Source: Klebsiella terrigena (GTDB lineage Bacteria; Pseudomonadota; Gammaproteobacteria; Enterobacterales; Enterobacteriaceae). Taken from it: a DNA stretch of 64,000 nt. Under the pieces are notes generated by a model. That model did not search any database. It had not been told where the DNA came from and worked only from the letters and a program-made list of their open reading frames with translations. Positions within the stretch are counted from its first letter, which is position 1, and each line of letters opens with the position of its first letter. A program made the translations under genes and the position numbers. The stretch is from assembly GCF_006539725.1 (NCBI RefSeq), contig NZ_BJNO01000017.1, forward strand, positions 1 to 64,000, in the 5' to 3' direction. Shown piece after piece: positions 37,371 to 47,137 of the stretch.

Positions 37371-38267
37371 ATGAAAAAACTAAAATACTTCTCAACTTTA
37401 CTGATTGTTGCGCTGGCGATTATTGTCGCCTGGCTGGTCTGGAACTACTACACCCAATCGCCGTGGACCCGCGACGGCAAGGTGCGCGCCGAGCAGGTCG
37501 GCATCACGCCTCAGGTCTCCGGCAGCATTCTGCAGCTCAACGTCCGCGATAATCAGCTGGTGAAAGCCGGAGATGTGCTGTTTACGATCGATGACACGCC
37601 CTATCGTATTGCCCTACTCAACGCCCAGGCTCAGTTGGCTAAAACCCGCGCCGAACTGGCGAAAGCTAAGGTCGCGCAGTCGAAGGCCGCCAGCGACGCC
37701 GCCCGCCGCCGGGACCTGTCGCGCAACGTTATTTCCGCCGAAGATCTTGAAAGCGCCGGCACCGCGCTGAGTACCGCGAACGCGGTCCTCGAAGCGGCCA
37801 AGGCCGTAACCGGTGTCGCCCAGGCCAGCCTCGAACACGCGCAGTGGCAGCTCAGCCAGACCGTGATTAAGGCGCCGGTTGACGGCTGGGTCACCAATCT
37901 CTCCACCCGCGTGGGCGACTACGCCTCCGTTGGCCGCCCTCTGTTCGCGCTGGTAGACAGCCATTCGTTCTACGTTATTGGCTATTTTGAAGAAACCAAG
38001 CTGCGCCATATCCACGCCGGCGATAGCGCCGAGGTTATTCTGTATAGCAGCAAGCAAAAGTTACAAGGTCACGTTTCCAGCATTGGCCGCGCCATTGTTG
38101 ACCAAAGCGTTGAAAGCGGCGCCGGGCTGGTGGCGGATATTAAACCGAATATTCCCTGGGTTCGCCTGGCCCAGCGGGTGCCGGTACGCATCGAGTTGAG
38201 CGGCCTGCCGCCGGAGATAACGCTTATCTCCGGTACCACCTGCACCGTCTCCATTGGCCGGCCATAG
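37371..38267 (+). CDS. ydhJ: HlyD/EmrA-type membrane-fusion protein YdhJ
   Basis: 298 residues: N-terminal membrane anchor (8-25), first half of a lipoyl domain ([17 protein letters not shown]), an alpha-helical hairpin (about 85-165, Ala/Lys-rich coiled coil) and a second lipoyl half ([19 protein letters not shown]). Periplasmic adaptor linking the YdhK exporter to an outer-membrane channel, as AaeA does for AaeB. Overlaps ydhK by 1 nt. Confidence 0.93.
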   Translation: MKKLKYFSTLLIVALAIIVAWLVWNYYTQSPWTRDGKVRAEQVGITPQVSGSILQLNVRDNQLVKAGDVLFTIDDTPYRIALLNAQAQLAKTRAELAKAKVAQSKAASDAARRRDLSRNVISAEDLESAGTALSTANAVLEAAKAVTGVAQASLEHAQWQLSQTVIKAPVDGWVTNLSTRVGDYASVGRPLFALVDSHSFYVIGYFEETKLRHIHAGDSAEVILYSSKQKLQGHVSSIGRAIVDQSVESGAGLVADIKPNIPWVRLAQRVPVRIELSGLPPEITLISGTTCTVSIGRP

Positions 38268-40291
38268 TGAAGGTGCAGGCCCTGACGTGGCGGGCGCTTC
38301 CGTGGGTTAAGGCCAGCCGGGCGCAGTGGCGATACGCCCTGCGCAACGGCATTGCCATGTGCCTGGCGCTGAGCGTTGCCTACTGGCTGAACCTGGACGA
38401 ACCCTACTGGGCAATGACCTCGGCGGCGGTGGTCAGCTTTCCTACCGTCGGCGGCGTTATCAGCAAAAGCTTTGGCCGCATCGCCGGCAGCCTGCTCGGC
38501 GCCTGCGCCGCCCTGCTGCTGGCCGGCCATACGCTGAACGATCCGTGGCTGTTCTTATTCAGCATCTCGGCGTGGATCGCGCTCTGCACCTGGGCCTGCG
38601 CGATGTACACCAACAACGTGGCCTACGCTTTCCAGCTTGCCGGCTATACCTGCGCCATTATTGCCTTTCCGGTTATCAACGTGACCGACGCCAACGAGCT
38701 GTGGACCATTGCCCAGTCGCGCGTTTGCGAAGTCATCGTCGGGATCCTTTGCGGCGGGGTCATGATGATGATCCTGCCCAGCACCTCCGACGGCACCACG
38801 CTGCTGACGGCGCTAAAAAATATGCACGCTCGTCTGCTGGAGCACGCCAGCCTGCTGTGGGTGCCGGAAACCACCGATGCGATTCGCACCGCCCACGAAA
38901 GCGTTATTGGTCAGATCCTCACCATGAACCTGCTGCGCATTCAGGCCTTCTGGAGCCACTATCGCTTCCGCCGGCAGAACCCGCTGCTAAACTATTTGCT
39001 GCACCAGCAGCTGCGTATGACCAGCGTCATCTCCAGCCTGCGCCGGTTGCTGGTCAACTGGCCCGATGCGCCAAAAAATACTCGCGCCGTGCTGGAGACC
39101 CTGCTGAGCGAGCTGGCCAGCCCGCGCGCCGATCTCTACTCCGTCGCCCGCATTATTGCCCCGCTGGCGCCCGGAGCCGCCGCCGACTATCGGCATCTGG
39201 CGTTCTGGATGCGCCTGCGCTACTTCTGCCGCCTCTATCTGCGGAGCAGCCGCTGGATAGCGCGGGTGGAAAACGCGACGGCGGTGACCGAATTCAACGT
39301 CCCTTCGGCGCCCGCGCTGGCCCGCCACACTGACCAGGCGGAAGCGCTGTGGAACGGCGTGCGGACCTTCTGCGCGCTGGTGATGGTCGGGGCCTGGGGC
39401 ATCAGCACCCAGTGGCAGTCCAGCGCCGCCGCGCTCACCCTCGCCGCCATCTGCTGCGTGCTCTACTCCGTCTCGCCCTCGCCGTTTAAATCGCTGACGC
39501 TACTGATGCGCACCCTGGTGCTGCTTTCGCTGTTCAGCTTCGTGGTGAAGTTCGGCCTGATGGTGCAGATAACCGATTTATGGCAATTTTTGCTGTTTCT
39601 TTTTCCGCTGCTCACCACCATGCAGCTGCTCAAGCTGCAGATGCCGAAACTGGCGGGCCTGTGGGGGCAGCTGATCGTATTTATGGGCTCGTTTATTTCT
39701 GTGACCAACCCGCCGGTGTACGACTTTGCCGCATTCCTTAACGATAACCTCGGAAAAATCATCGGCGTAGGCCTTGCCTGGCTTGCCTTCGCGGTGATAA
39801 GCCCGGGCTCGGATGCGCGCAAGAGCCGTCGCCACATCAAAGCGTTACGGCGTCACTTTGTCGACCAACTTAGCCGCCATCCGCAGCATAGCGAGCACGA
39901 GTTTGAGTCTCTGGTTTATCACCATATCAGCCAGCTGAGCAACAGCCAGGATGCTCTGGCGCGCCGCTGGCTGCTGCGCTGGGGGGTTGTGCTGCTTAAC
40001 TGTTCGCACGTGGTGTGGCAGCTTCGGGAGTGGGAGACCCGCTCCGACCCGCTCTCTCAGGTGCGCGACCTGTGCATCAGCCTGCTGCGGGACGTGATGA
40101 GCGAGCGCGGCGTTCAGCAGCGGCCGCTGGCGTCAACGCTGCTGGAGCTGCAGCGCATTTGCGACACGCTTAATCATCACCATCAGCCGGCGGCGAAGGA
40201 GCTGGCGGCGGTTATCTGGCGCCTTTACTGCGCGCTGTCGCAGCTGGAGCAGGCCCCGGTTGCCGGAACGATAGAAGAGAGAACCGCGTGA
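38267..40291 (+). CDS. ydhK: AaeB/FUSC-type inner-membrane efflux protein YdhK
   Basis: 674 residues with two sets of hydrophobic helices (about 25-170 and 360-505), each followed by a cytoplasmic helical region: the duplicated FUSC architecture of AaeB-like aromatic acid exporters. Contains [33 protein letters not shown] start at 38267. The third gene of ydhIJK. In E. coli sodC follows; here it is missing and ydhF comes next in the opposite direction. Confidence 0.93.
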   Translation: MKVQALTWRALPWVKASRAQWRYALRNGIAMCLALSVAYWLNLDEPYWAMTSAAVVSFPTVGGVISKSFGRIAGSLLGACAALLLAGHTLNDPWLFLFSISAWIALCTWACAMYTNNVAYAFQLAGYTCAIIAFPVINVTDANELWTIAQSRVCEVIVGILCGGVMMMILPSTSDGTTLLTALKNMHARLLEHASLLWVPETTDAIRTAHESVIGQILTMNLLRIQAFWSHYRFRRQNPLLNYLLHQQLRMTSVISSLRRLLVNWPDAPKNTRAVLETLLSELASPRADLYSVARIIAPLAPGAAADYRHLAFWMRLRYFCRLYLRSSRWIARVENATAVTEFNVPSAPALARHTDQAEALWNGVRTFCALVMVGAWGISTQWQSSAAALTLAAICCVLYSVSPSPFKSLTLLMRTLVLLSLFSFVVKFGLMVQITDLWQFLLFLFPLLTTMQLLKLQMPKLAGLWGQLIVFMGSFISVTNPPVYDFAAFLNDNLGKIIGVGLAWLAFAVISPGSDARKSRRHIKALRRHFVDQLSRHPQHSEHEFESLVYHHISQLSNSQDALARRWLLRWGVVLLNCSHVVWQLREWETRSDPLSQVRDLCISLLRDVMSERGVQQRPLASTLLELQRICDTLNHHHQPAAKELAAVIWRLYCALSQLEQAPVAGTIEERTA

Positions 40292-40303
40292 GGCGCTGGC
40301 GCT

Positions 40304-40346
40304 AAAAGAAAAAACCCGGATGCGGCGCGGGCCGTATCCGGGTTTA
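40304..40346. terminator. Bidirectional terminator between ydhK and ydhF
   Basis: AAACCCGGAT / ATCCGGGTTT arms around an inner GCGGC...GCCGT stem, with A-rich DNA on the left, between convergent genes. Confidence 0.85.
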
Positions 40347-40385
40347 TCGGGCATATCACCGGCGCCGCGAGCGCTCTGGCTGCGC

Positions 40386-41282
40386 TTACGGGACGTCGTA
40401 TCCCAGCGCGGCTTTGCGGATGCGGAACCACTGCTGACGGGACATATTCAGCTTTTCCGCTACCAGCGCGGAGCGGACGCGCTCAATTTTGCCGGAGCCG
40501 ATAATCGGCAGCGGCTGCGACGGCAGGCGCAGGATCCACGCGTAAACTACCTGCTCAATGCTTTCGGCATTCAGCTCCTGAGCCACCCGGGCCAGCTCAT
40601 CGCGCAGCGGCTGGAAGCTTTCATCATTAAACAGACGACCGCCGCCCAGGCAGGACCACGCCATCGGCCTGATCCGCAGCTGCTGCAGCTGATCTAAGGT
40701 GCCGTCCAGCAGCAGCGGCTGATGCACCGGGGAGATTTCCAGCTGGTTAGTCGACAGCGTAAACGGCAGGCGCGATTGCAGCAGGGTAAACTGGGCCGGC
40801 GTGAAGTTAGAGACGCCGAAGTGGCGCACCTTGCCGCTGTGGTGCAGCGCAAGGAAGGCTTCGGCGACCTCATCGGCATCCATCAGCGGGTCCGGGCGAT
40901 GAATCAGCAGCAGATCCAGGTGGTCGGTGGCCAGGTTGCGCAGCGACTGCTCGGCGCTGAGCACAATATGGTCGCGATCGGTAATGTAGTGACCAATGGT
41001 GTTTTCCGCCCGCGCCATCGTGGCGATGCCGCATTTGCTGACGATCTCCATCCGGCTTCGCAGATGCGGAGCCAGCTTCAGCGCTTCACCAAACGCCGCT
41101 TCGCACTGATAGTCGCCGTAAATATCCGCATGATCGATGGTTGTGACGCCAAGATCCAGGTGCTGCTCAATAAAGCCGACCAGCTCTTTGGCGGACATTT
41201 TCCAGTCCATCAAACGCCAGTAGCCCATAACAAAACGCGAGAATTCCGGCCCCTGCGGGGCCATAGCAATACGCTGAACCAT
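40386..41282 (-). CDS. ydhF: Aldo/keto reductase YdhF
   Basis: 298-residue NADPH-dependent (beta/alpha)8 reductase. Catalytic tetrad partly visible: DHADIYGDY (Asp, Tyr), the lysine in EIVSKCGI and the histidine in LLLIHRPDPLMD. The NADP site is at PLPIIGSGKIERVR. Same length and sequence as E. coli YdhF. The physiological substrate is unknown. Confidence 0.95.
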   Translation of the reverse strand: MVQRIAMAPQGPEFSRFVMGYWRLMDWKMSAKELVGFIEQHLDLGVTTIDHADIYGDYQCEAAFGEALKLAPHLRSRMEIVSKCGIATMARAENTIGHYITDRDHIVLSAEQSLRNLATDHLDLLLIHRPDPLMDADEVAEAFLALHHSGKVRHFGVSNFTPAQFTLLQSRLPFTLSTNQLEISPVHQPLLLDGTLDQLQQLRIRPMAWSCLGGGRLFNDESFQPLRDELARVAQELNAESIEQVVYAWILRLPSQPLPIIGSGKIERVRSALVAEKLNMSRQQWFRIRKAALGYDVP

Positions 41283-41330
41283 AACAACGTCCTCAACAAA
41301 AAAGTGCTTTGAGTATACCCATTTTTGCCA

Positions 41331-41570
41331 TTAAAACAGTGAGGGTTGCTGCGGTTCTTCCGCTGTTTCCGCCTTAGCCGCGCGTAATTTGCGCAACAGG
41401 CGCTGACGACACAGCCGCAGAACGTCCTGCTTTTGTACGTCGCTCATCGTTTGCCAGCCGAAACGCTCCTCGCGGCTGCGTAAACAGCCGCGACAGTAGC
41501 CGCGTTCGTCCGACTGACAAATTCCCCGGCACGGACTCTGTACCGGGAAAAACTCCAGCTGCTCTGCCAC
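41331..41570 (-). CDS. ydhL: DUF1289 protein YdhL
   Basis: 79 residues with the DUF1289 cysteine set SPCRGICQSDERGYCRGCLRSREER, a probable small metal-binding site. Function unknown. Same neighbourhood as E. coli ydhL, divergent from nemR. Confidence 0.9.
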   Translation of the reverse strand: MAEQLEFFPVQSPCRGICQSDERGYCRGCLRSREERFGWQTMSDVQKQDVLRLCRQRLLRKLRAAKAETAEEPQQPSLF

Positions 41571-41683
41571 CTCACGCCTCCGGTCACCTCGTTCTCTCTC
41601 TCATTGAAGACGTTTCATCCGCGGTTGGCAACTTTTGTTGCTCAGCCTCTGCGCCACACATCATTTAAAATTATCGCTTGCAT

Positions 41684-41699
41684 TAGACCAATCGGTCTA
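41684..41699. promoter_or_regulatory. NemR operator
   Basis: Perfect TAGACC-AATC-GGTCTA palindrome, identical in half-sites to the known NemR box, located 14 bp before the nemR start. A half-matching GACCGGTCTA stretch recurs upstream of nemA (42344-42353). Confidence 0.88.
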
Positions 41700-41713
41700 C
41701 TACAGTGAGCCGC

Positions 41714-42313
41714 ATGAACAAACATAGCGAATGCGATACCCGCGAACATATCCTGGCCACCGGCGAACAGCTGTGCATGCACCGCGGCTTTACCGGGATG
41801 GGCCTGAGCGAACTGCTGAAAACGGCGGAAGTGCCGAAGGGCTCTTTCTACCACTATTTTCGCTCGAAGGAAGCTTACGGGGTTGCGCTGCTGGAACATC
41901 ACTACGCTGGCTATCTGCAGCGGCTGGTGGAACATTTCGCCCACGGCGAAGGCAACTATCGCGATCGTCTGCTGGCCTACTATCAGCATACGCTGACCCA
42001 GTTTTGCCAGCAGGGCATTATCAGCGGCTGCCTGACGGTGAAGCTGTCGGCGGAAGTTTGCGATCTGTCGGAGTCGATGCGTACCGAGATGGATAAAGGC
42101 GCCAGCCAGATTATTACCCTGCTTGGAGAAGCGCTGGAAAAGGGCCGTCAGGAAGGGAGCCTGGTTTTCAGCGGCGACGCGTTAACGCTGTCGCAGGTGC
42201 TCTACTCTTTATGGCTGGGCGCCAACCTGCAGGCCAAGATTACGCGCAGCGCAACGCCGCTTGAAAGCGCCCTTGCCCATGCCAAAAGTATTATTGCCGC
42301 GCCTGGCGTTTAA
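41714..42313 (+). CDS. nemR: TetR-family electrophile/bleach sensor NemR
   Basis: 199-residue repressor that senses reactive chlorine, methylglyoxal and quinones through cysteines. HTH: MGLSELLKTAEVPKGSFYHYFRSKEAYG. Conserved cysteines are visible in GEQLCMHRGF, QFCQQG, ISGCLTVKL and AEVCDLS; the lysine-linked sensing cysteine of E. coli (Cys106) corresponds to the ISGCLTVKL or neighbouring site. Start at 41714 (MNKHSECDTREH), matching E. coli; three codons upstream at 41705 is an alternative. Operon with nemA, and in E. coli also gloA. Confidence 0.94.
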   Translation: MNKHSECDTREHILATGEQLCMHRGFTGMGLSELLKTAEVPKGSFYHYFRSKEAYGVALLEHHYAGYLQRLVEHFAHGEGNYRDRLLAYYQHTLTQFCQQGIISGCLTVKLSAEVCDLSESMRTEMDKGASQIITLLGEALEKGRQEGSLVFSGDALTLSQVLYSLWLGANLQAKITRSATPLESALAHAKSIIAAPGV

Positions 42314-42366
42314 CAGGCGTTTTTATTTAACTCATTTCAAGACGACCGGTCTACTCAGGAGTCATT

Positions 42367-43464
42367 ATGTCCGAATCAAAATTGTTTACCCCGTTGAAAG
42401 TGGGTGCTGTCACCGTACCTAACCGTGTGTTTATGGCTCCGTTAACCCGCCTGCGCAGCATCGAGCCCGGCGATATCCCGACTCCGCTGATGGCAGAGTA
42501 TTACCGCCAACGCGCCAGCTCCGGGCTGATTATCTCCGAAGCGACGCAGATTTCCGCCCAGGCTAAAGGCTATGCCGGCGCCCCGGGTCTGCACAGCCCG
42601 GAGCAAATCGCGGCCTGGCAGAAAATCACCGCCGGCGTTCACGCCGAAGCGGGACATATTGCCGTACAGCTGTGGCACACCGGTCGTATCTCGCATAACA
42701 GCCTGCAGCCAGGCGGCGCGGCGCCGGTTGCGCCTTCCGCAATCAGCGCCGGCACCCGTACGTCGCTGCGCGATGAGAACGGCCACGCCGTGCGCGCCGA
42801 TACCTCGATGCCGCGTGCGCTGGAGCTCGATGAGATCCCGGGGATCGTCAACGACTTCCGCCAGGCGGTAGGCAACGCTCGCGACGCCGGCTTCGATCTC
42901 GTTGAGCTGCACTCGGCTCACGGCTACCTGCTGCACCAGTTCCTGTCGCCAACCTCTAACCAGCGTAGCGATCAATACGGCGGCAGCGTTGAAAACCGCG
43001 CTCGCCTGGTGCTGGAAGTGGTTGATGCGGTCAGTAAAGAGTGGAGCGCCGATCGCATCGGTATCCGCGTATCGCCAATCGGCAGCTTCCAGAACGTCGA
43101 TAATGGCCCGAACGAAGAAGCCGACGCCCTGTATCTGATTGAAGAGCTGGCTAAACGCGGCATCGCCTACCTGCACATGTCCGAGCCGGACTGGGCCGGC
43201 GGCCAGCCGTACAGCGATGAGTTCCGTCAGAAGGTTCGCGACCGCTTCCCGGGCGCCATCATCGGCGCGGGTGCCTACACGGTTGAAAAGGCTAACGATC
43301 TGATTAGCAAAGGGCTGATTGACGCCGTGGCTTTCGGCCGCGACTTTATCGCCAACCCGGATCTGGTTGCCCGTCTGAAGCACAAGGCGGCGCTGAACCC
43401 GCAGCGTCCGGAGAGCTTCTACGGCGGCGGCGCAGAAGGCTATACCGACTACCCTACGCTGTAA
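42367..43464 (+). CDS. nemA: N-ethylmaleimide reductase, Old Yellow Enzyme family
   Basis: 365-residue FMN-dependent ene-reductase that reduces maleimides, nitro-compounds and similar electrophiles. OYE landmarks: [33 protein letters not shown] and [12 protein letters not shown]. Controlled by NemR together with nemR. In E. coli nemA is followed directly by gloA, which makes a methylglyoxal-detoxifying unit. Here a terminator and about 19 kb of other DNA separate them. Confidence 0.96.
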   Translation: MSESKLFTPLKVGAVTVPNRVFMAPLTRLRSIEPGDIPTPLMAEYYRQRASSGLIISEATQISAQAKGYAGAPGLHSPEQIAAWQKITAGVHAEAGHIAVQLWHTGRISHNSLQPGGAAPVAPSAISAGTRTSLRDENGHAVRADTSMPRALELDEIPGIVNDFRQAVGNARDAGFDLVELHSAHGYLLHQFLSPTSNQRSDQYGGSVENRARLVLEVVDAVSKEWSADRIGIRVSPIGSFQNVDNGPNEEADALYLIEELAKRGIAYLHMSEPDWAGGQPYSDEFRQKVRDRFPGAIIGAGAYTVEKANDLISKGLIDAVAFGRDFIANPDLVARLKHKAALNPQRPESFYGGGAEGYTDYPTL

Positions 43465-43488
43465 CACCCTCTTTTATAGCGACAAAAC

Positions 43489-43518
43489 AATAGCGGCGGC
43501 CTGACGCCGCTATTTTTT
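43489..43518. terminator. Terminator after nemA
   Basis: AATAGCGGCG / CGCCGCTATT stem followed by TTTT on the plus strand. On the other strand a TTGTTTT tract follows, so it may also end the glycine-rich/Rhs operon. Confidence 0.88.
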
Positions 43519-43597
43519 CATCTGCCCGCCCGCAATCCGCTTAGCGACGCGTTCACCTATCCGCTCATGCATCCCCTCCGACCGCGTATCACGCTCG

Positions 43598-44923
43598 TCA
43601 TACCTGAATTTTTTCGCTGCAGGGCTTGTGCTGTAAAATTTCACCGTGGGGAGAGCCGTTGATAAAGACCTGCGCCGCGGGACGAGATTTACCCGCCGTT
43701 CCCTTCTCTCCGGGCTCGCCTTTTATGCCGACGCCACCGACCGCGCCGGGCTGCTCATCGGCAAGATTGCCGCCCGCGCCTGCGGCCCCGCCGCTACCGC
43801 CCTCACCGCCCCGCCCCGGCGTTCCGGGCATGCTGGCAAGCGCGGTCAGCGAAACGGCGGGGATTAGCGCTTCCGGCACCTCAATATAGAGGCTGGACGA
43901 GATGCCGCCGTTACCGGCCTGGCCGCCGTTGCCGCCTCGGCCTCCCGAACCGCCATCGCCGCCCCGTCCCGGCGGCCGCCTGTCGCTACGGGTGAGTAAT
44001 CCCTCACCGCCATGGCCGCCGCTGCCACCGGCACCGCCGTCGCCACCGTTACCGCCATCGCCTCCCGGCCCGGCCTGGGTGAATATTCGCAGCGGCAGCC
44101 CGGCAAAGTTGATCAGCTCCTCAACGTAGATTTCGGCAAGCTTCACCATTCCGCCCTGGCGGCCAAATCCACCGTGCCCACCCGCAGCCCCGGCCTGACC
44201 CGCCGCGCCGTCACTCCTGCCGCTCGCGTCAGGATTACTCCAGTAAGGCCCCAGTAAACCACCGCCTGACTTCATGCCGATCCCATGCTCGCCGCCTTCA
44301 CCGCTGCGGCCGATGCTGCCGTGTACCCCGTGATATTCTCCTCGCCGCCGGTCAACCGAGAAAGGCGTGGGCAAAATCCCGATGTCGTACCCGTCGCGCA
44401 GGAGATGATTGCCCCTGCGTTCTATCTTCTGGCAGTGCAGCGAAAAGACGTTCCCCTGGATAATCACCCGCGCGCCGGGCTCCAGAATCAGGCGTTCAAT
44501 ATTGACCGTCGTGTAGAGTTCCTCCATGTAGTCGAGCCCCCATTGGTCGTGGCGGACGCTCAGATCCCAGACTTCATTCGCTTTGACCACCTTTTCTTTT
44601 ACCGAAACCAGCTTCACCGGCAGAGGTAAATGATGCGATAGCCCGACGGCATCGCGGGGATGAATCACGCCGTCGGCGTAGACAAACTCCTCGCCCCGGT
44701 CGTGCATCCCCTGCGCCAGCCGCTGTCTGGCCGCGATCCCCTGATAAAAGACGCGGCTGCGCCGTCGCCGGATTTCCGCAGATGCGCGGCACAGCACCTC
44801 CCGTGCGATTTCCAGGGTTGGGATCCGTTGATAGGTAATAATTTCGTGACCATCCATCAGCGCCTCAACATCATGACCCAGTCGGAGCGCAATGGACAAA
44901 AAATCAGTTTTTCGTGGCATCAT
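43598..44923 (-). CDS. Glycine-rich repeat protein 2 (polyglycine-II-like)
   Basis: 441 residues, no signal peptide or membrane segment. Residues 1-60 resemble the start of the neighbouring glycine-rich protein (FLSxxLxLGxDVEALxxGxE). About 135-200 looks like beta strands (NIERLILEPGARVIIQGNV). Three glycine-rich blocks follow: about 201-260, 283-340 (GGDGGNGGDGGAGGSGG) and 365-412 (GIKGEPGEKGTAGK, collagen-like). GGx-type repeats of this kind form bundled polyglycine-II helices in phage tail-tip adhesins and antifreeze proteins. Third gene of the leftward Rhs operon, 69 bp after its paralogue. No strong Shine-Dalgarno is seen. Function unknown. Confidence 0.75.
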   Translation of the reverse strand: MMPRKTDFLSIALRLGHDVEALMDGHEIITYQRIPTLEIAREVLCRASAEIRRRRSRVFYQGIAARQRLAQGMHDRGEEFVYADGVIHPRDAVGLSHHLPLPVKLVSVKEKVVKANEVWDLSVRHDQWGLDYMEELYTTVNIERLILEPGARVIIQGNVFSLHCQKIERRGNHLLRDGYDIGILPTPFSVDRRRGEYHGVHGSIGRSGEGGEHGIGMKSGGGLLGPYWSNPDASGRSDGAAGQAGAAGGHGGFGRQGGMVKLAEIYVEELINFAGLPLRIFTQAGPGGDGGNGGDGGAGGSGGHGGEGLLTRSDRRPPGRGGDGGSGGRGGNGGQAGNGGISSSLYIEVPEALIPAVSLTALASMPGTPGRGGEGGSGGAAGAGGNLADEQPGAVGGVGIKGEPGEKGTAGKSRPAAQVFINGSPHGEILQHKPCSEKIQV

Positions 44924-44992
44924 CTTCGTCAGTCCGCCAGAGGGAAAATTGAACCGGCCCGGCGCAGGGCGCCAAACCGGCTTTACACCGCG

Positions 44993-46201
44993 CTAGCCTG
45001 CTACGACATAAATGCTTCCCGGGCTGCCGTTGATCGTCCCTCCTTTCCCCGGCGCGCCCGCGTTGCCTGGGGTGCCGTTGGCACCTTCGCGGCCGTTGCT
45101 GGAATGCTTGCCGCCCGAACCGGCGCCGCCTCTTTCTCCTCCGCTGCCGCCGGCACCGCCGCTGCCTCCAAATCCGGGCACCGAAGTCTGGCTAAAGTGG
45201 TAAACCTGCGACGTTTTGCCGATGGGAACGGTTACGTAGACATTGTTGCCGTTAACGCCATTCCCGCCGTCGCCGCCGGCACCACCGTGGCCGCCGTTGC
45301 CGCCGTTACCCCCGTTGCCGCCGTCGGTACCTTCGCAGCCTGAATCGCAGCCGTGCCCGCCATCCCCCCCTTTCTGGCCCGTACCTCCCGAGCCGCCTTT
45401 GCCTCCCGTGCCGCCGCCGCCCGATTGGGTAAACACCACCAGGGTTCCGATGATGTCCTGGGAAATTGTAATATTGGCCTGCAAGTTGGGCTTACCGTCG
45501 AGGCCAAACTCCCCCGCGTTGGCGTCTCCTCCATTCGCTCCCTGCACCCCATCGCCGCCGGAGCCTACGCCGGTACACACGCCCGGCGACGCCGGCTGTT
45601 TATTGCTCCCGTTTGCCGCCTGGTTCGTCACGCTGCTGCCGTTGCTTCCGGCGGCACCGGAGTCCCCCTCCTTGCCGATGGAGGCTATATGATAGGGTTC
45701 GCTGCCGGAGCTGGCGCTGCTGCTGACGATCTCCACAATCTCCGCATTCAGGCTCAGCACCGTGTTTATGGCGGTAATGGAGCCGTTGCCGCTGAACGTC
45801 AGCTTGCGGTAGTTGAGTAGTACCGGTTTGCCGCTGGGGCCGTATTGCACCGCGCTGTCGATAGTCACATCCTCGGCGCTCTCAACATCCACCTCTAACG
45901 GGAAATAGGCCGCAGCGCGCTGTTGGTCCGCCGGGCTCAGCAGGTGATCGCCGTAGACGTACGACGTGAGACGATGGAGCAGGTGCGCGTGGCTGTCGTC
46001 CTGGAAAGCGGCGGCGTTCGCCTGCAGTTGACCGTGCGTTAACGTTCTGCTGTGTGCCGACAGATTACCGGCGAAAAGTGCTTTAAAATCCGCCAGGGAT
46101 GAGACCATCACCGTGGTTTTCAGCGTCTGGCCCTGCTTTAAAGCATTTATGTCCAGGCCAAATTGGTTTACCAGAGCAAGATAGTTTTGATTTTGGGACA
46201 T
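44993..46201 (-). CDS. Glycine-rich repeat protein 1 (polyglycine-II-like)
   Basis: 402 residues, no signal peptide. N-terminal module (NYLALVNQFGLDINALKQGQTLK), a beta-rich middle (about 105-165), then glycine-rich blocks at about 178-235, 260-318 (GGNGGNGGNGGHGGAGGDGG) and 341-396. The words preceding the central block, LVVFTQSGGGGTGG, match IFTQAGPGGDGG in protein 2, so the two are paralogues. A lone CDSGC pair sits inside the central block (about 285-289). Start at 46201, where GAGGA lies 8 nt upstream; ATG at 46216 is an alternative. Lies 132 bp after the Rhs stop. Function unknown. Confidence 0.75.
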   Translation of the reverse strand: MSQNQNYLALVNQFGLDINALKQGQTLKTTVMVSSLADFKALFAGNLSAHSRTLTHGQLQANAAAFQDDSHAHLLHRLTSYVYGDHLLSPADQQRAAAYFPLEVDVESAEDVTIDSAVQYGPSGKPVLLNYRKLTFSGNGSITAINTVLSLNAEIVEIVSSSASSGSEPYHIASIGKEGDSGAAGSNGSSVTNQAANGSNKQPASPGVCTGVGSGGDGVQGANGGDANAGEFGLDGKPNLQANITISQDIIGTLVVFTQSGGGGTGGKGGSGGTGQKGGDGGHGCDSGCEGTDGGNGGNGGNGGHGGAGGDGGNGVNGNNVYVTVPIGKTSQVYHFSQTSVPGFGGSGGAGGSGGERGGAGSGGKHSSNGREGANGTPGNAGAPGKGGTINGSPGSIYVVAG

Positions 46202-46333
46202 TGATTGATTCCTCATGCGTAAGGACTCTTTCCCCGATGGCAGCTCAATACCGGGGCCTCTTACTGCTCCTGCTTGTGGCGTGCACAAATCCGCGCCATA
46301 AAGGGATGCTTTGTGGCTCTTTTGTTATTGGGT

Positions 46334-47137
46334 TTACAGCATATCGTTGGTAATAAATCGATTTCCCATATCGCCGTCGTTAATCGCCGGGCGTTCGACG
46401 GTCGGCCCCGCATGGTCCGGCGCAAATCGGGCGTTCGGCCTGACGGAGACCAGCGCCCCGACCGCGCCAAGCGAGAAGGCAATTTCAAGGTTCACGCCAT
46501 TCACTTTTTCATCATTCAGGCCGTTGGCTACCAGCGCACCGGTACCGCCGGCAGCAGCACCGGTTACCCCGGCCACGATCCACTTATCCCGCCAGGTGGG
46601 CTGAGCGCCCAGAAAGCCCTTGCCCAGGTTGGTCATCAGGCTGCCGGTGACGCCGTTGACCAGGCCGATACCAAAGCTGCTGGTCAGCCCGAGGGCCACG
46701 TTATTGCCGTTGATGCCGTTTTCAACCATTTTCCCGGTCACCGCTCCCAACGTAGAGCCTACCGCCTCGACGCCAACCCGGGTGACGAAGTTGGCGGCTT
46801 TCACCGCGTTGACGCCGCCTTTGAGAGAGCTCTGCACCACCGTTCCCACGGCGTTGCCCGCGCCCTCGGCCAGAGAGCCGACGCCTGAGGTAAAGGCTCC
46901 CGACACCGCGCCTACGGCCTGGTTTTCGCCAAAGTCGGCCCAGCTCAGGGATTTATGCTGCGCAGCCGCCCCCACCTCCGCCGCCGCCGTGCTCAATCCC
47001 GCCCCGAGCAGCGCTCCAGAGAGTGGCGTGGCGATGGCGGCACCGTCGGTTACCACATCGAGCGCCACAGCCGCGACGATCTCCAGAGTCGAGATCAGCA
47101 CCTGGCCAATCCAGCTGAAAATATCGCCCAGCAGAGA
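46334..47137 (-). other. Variable C-terminal domain of the Rhs protein
   Basis: Codes for residues 2495-2761, after the DPTGE core end where Rhs and TcC proteins are normally cleaved. It is dominated by Gly/Ala/Val segments (ALLGAGLSTAAAEVGAAA; VTGAAAGGTGALVANGL) like glycine zippers. It ends in a polar tail without nuclease, ADP-ribosyltransferase or deaminase motifs that I can recognise. Confidence 0.6.

Noticed and set aside
43902-45692. Proline-rich plus-strand frames opposite the glycine-rich genes
   Set aside because: Poly-Pro is simply the antisense reading of GGN glycine codons. The reverse-strand proteins have non-repetitive, mutually homologous N-termini that support them as the real genes.
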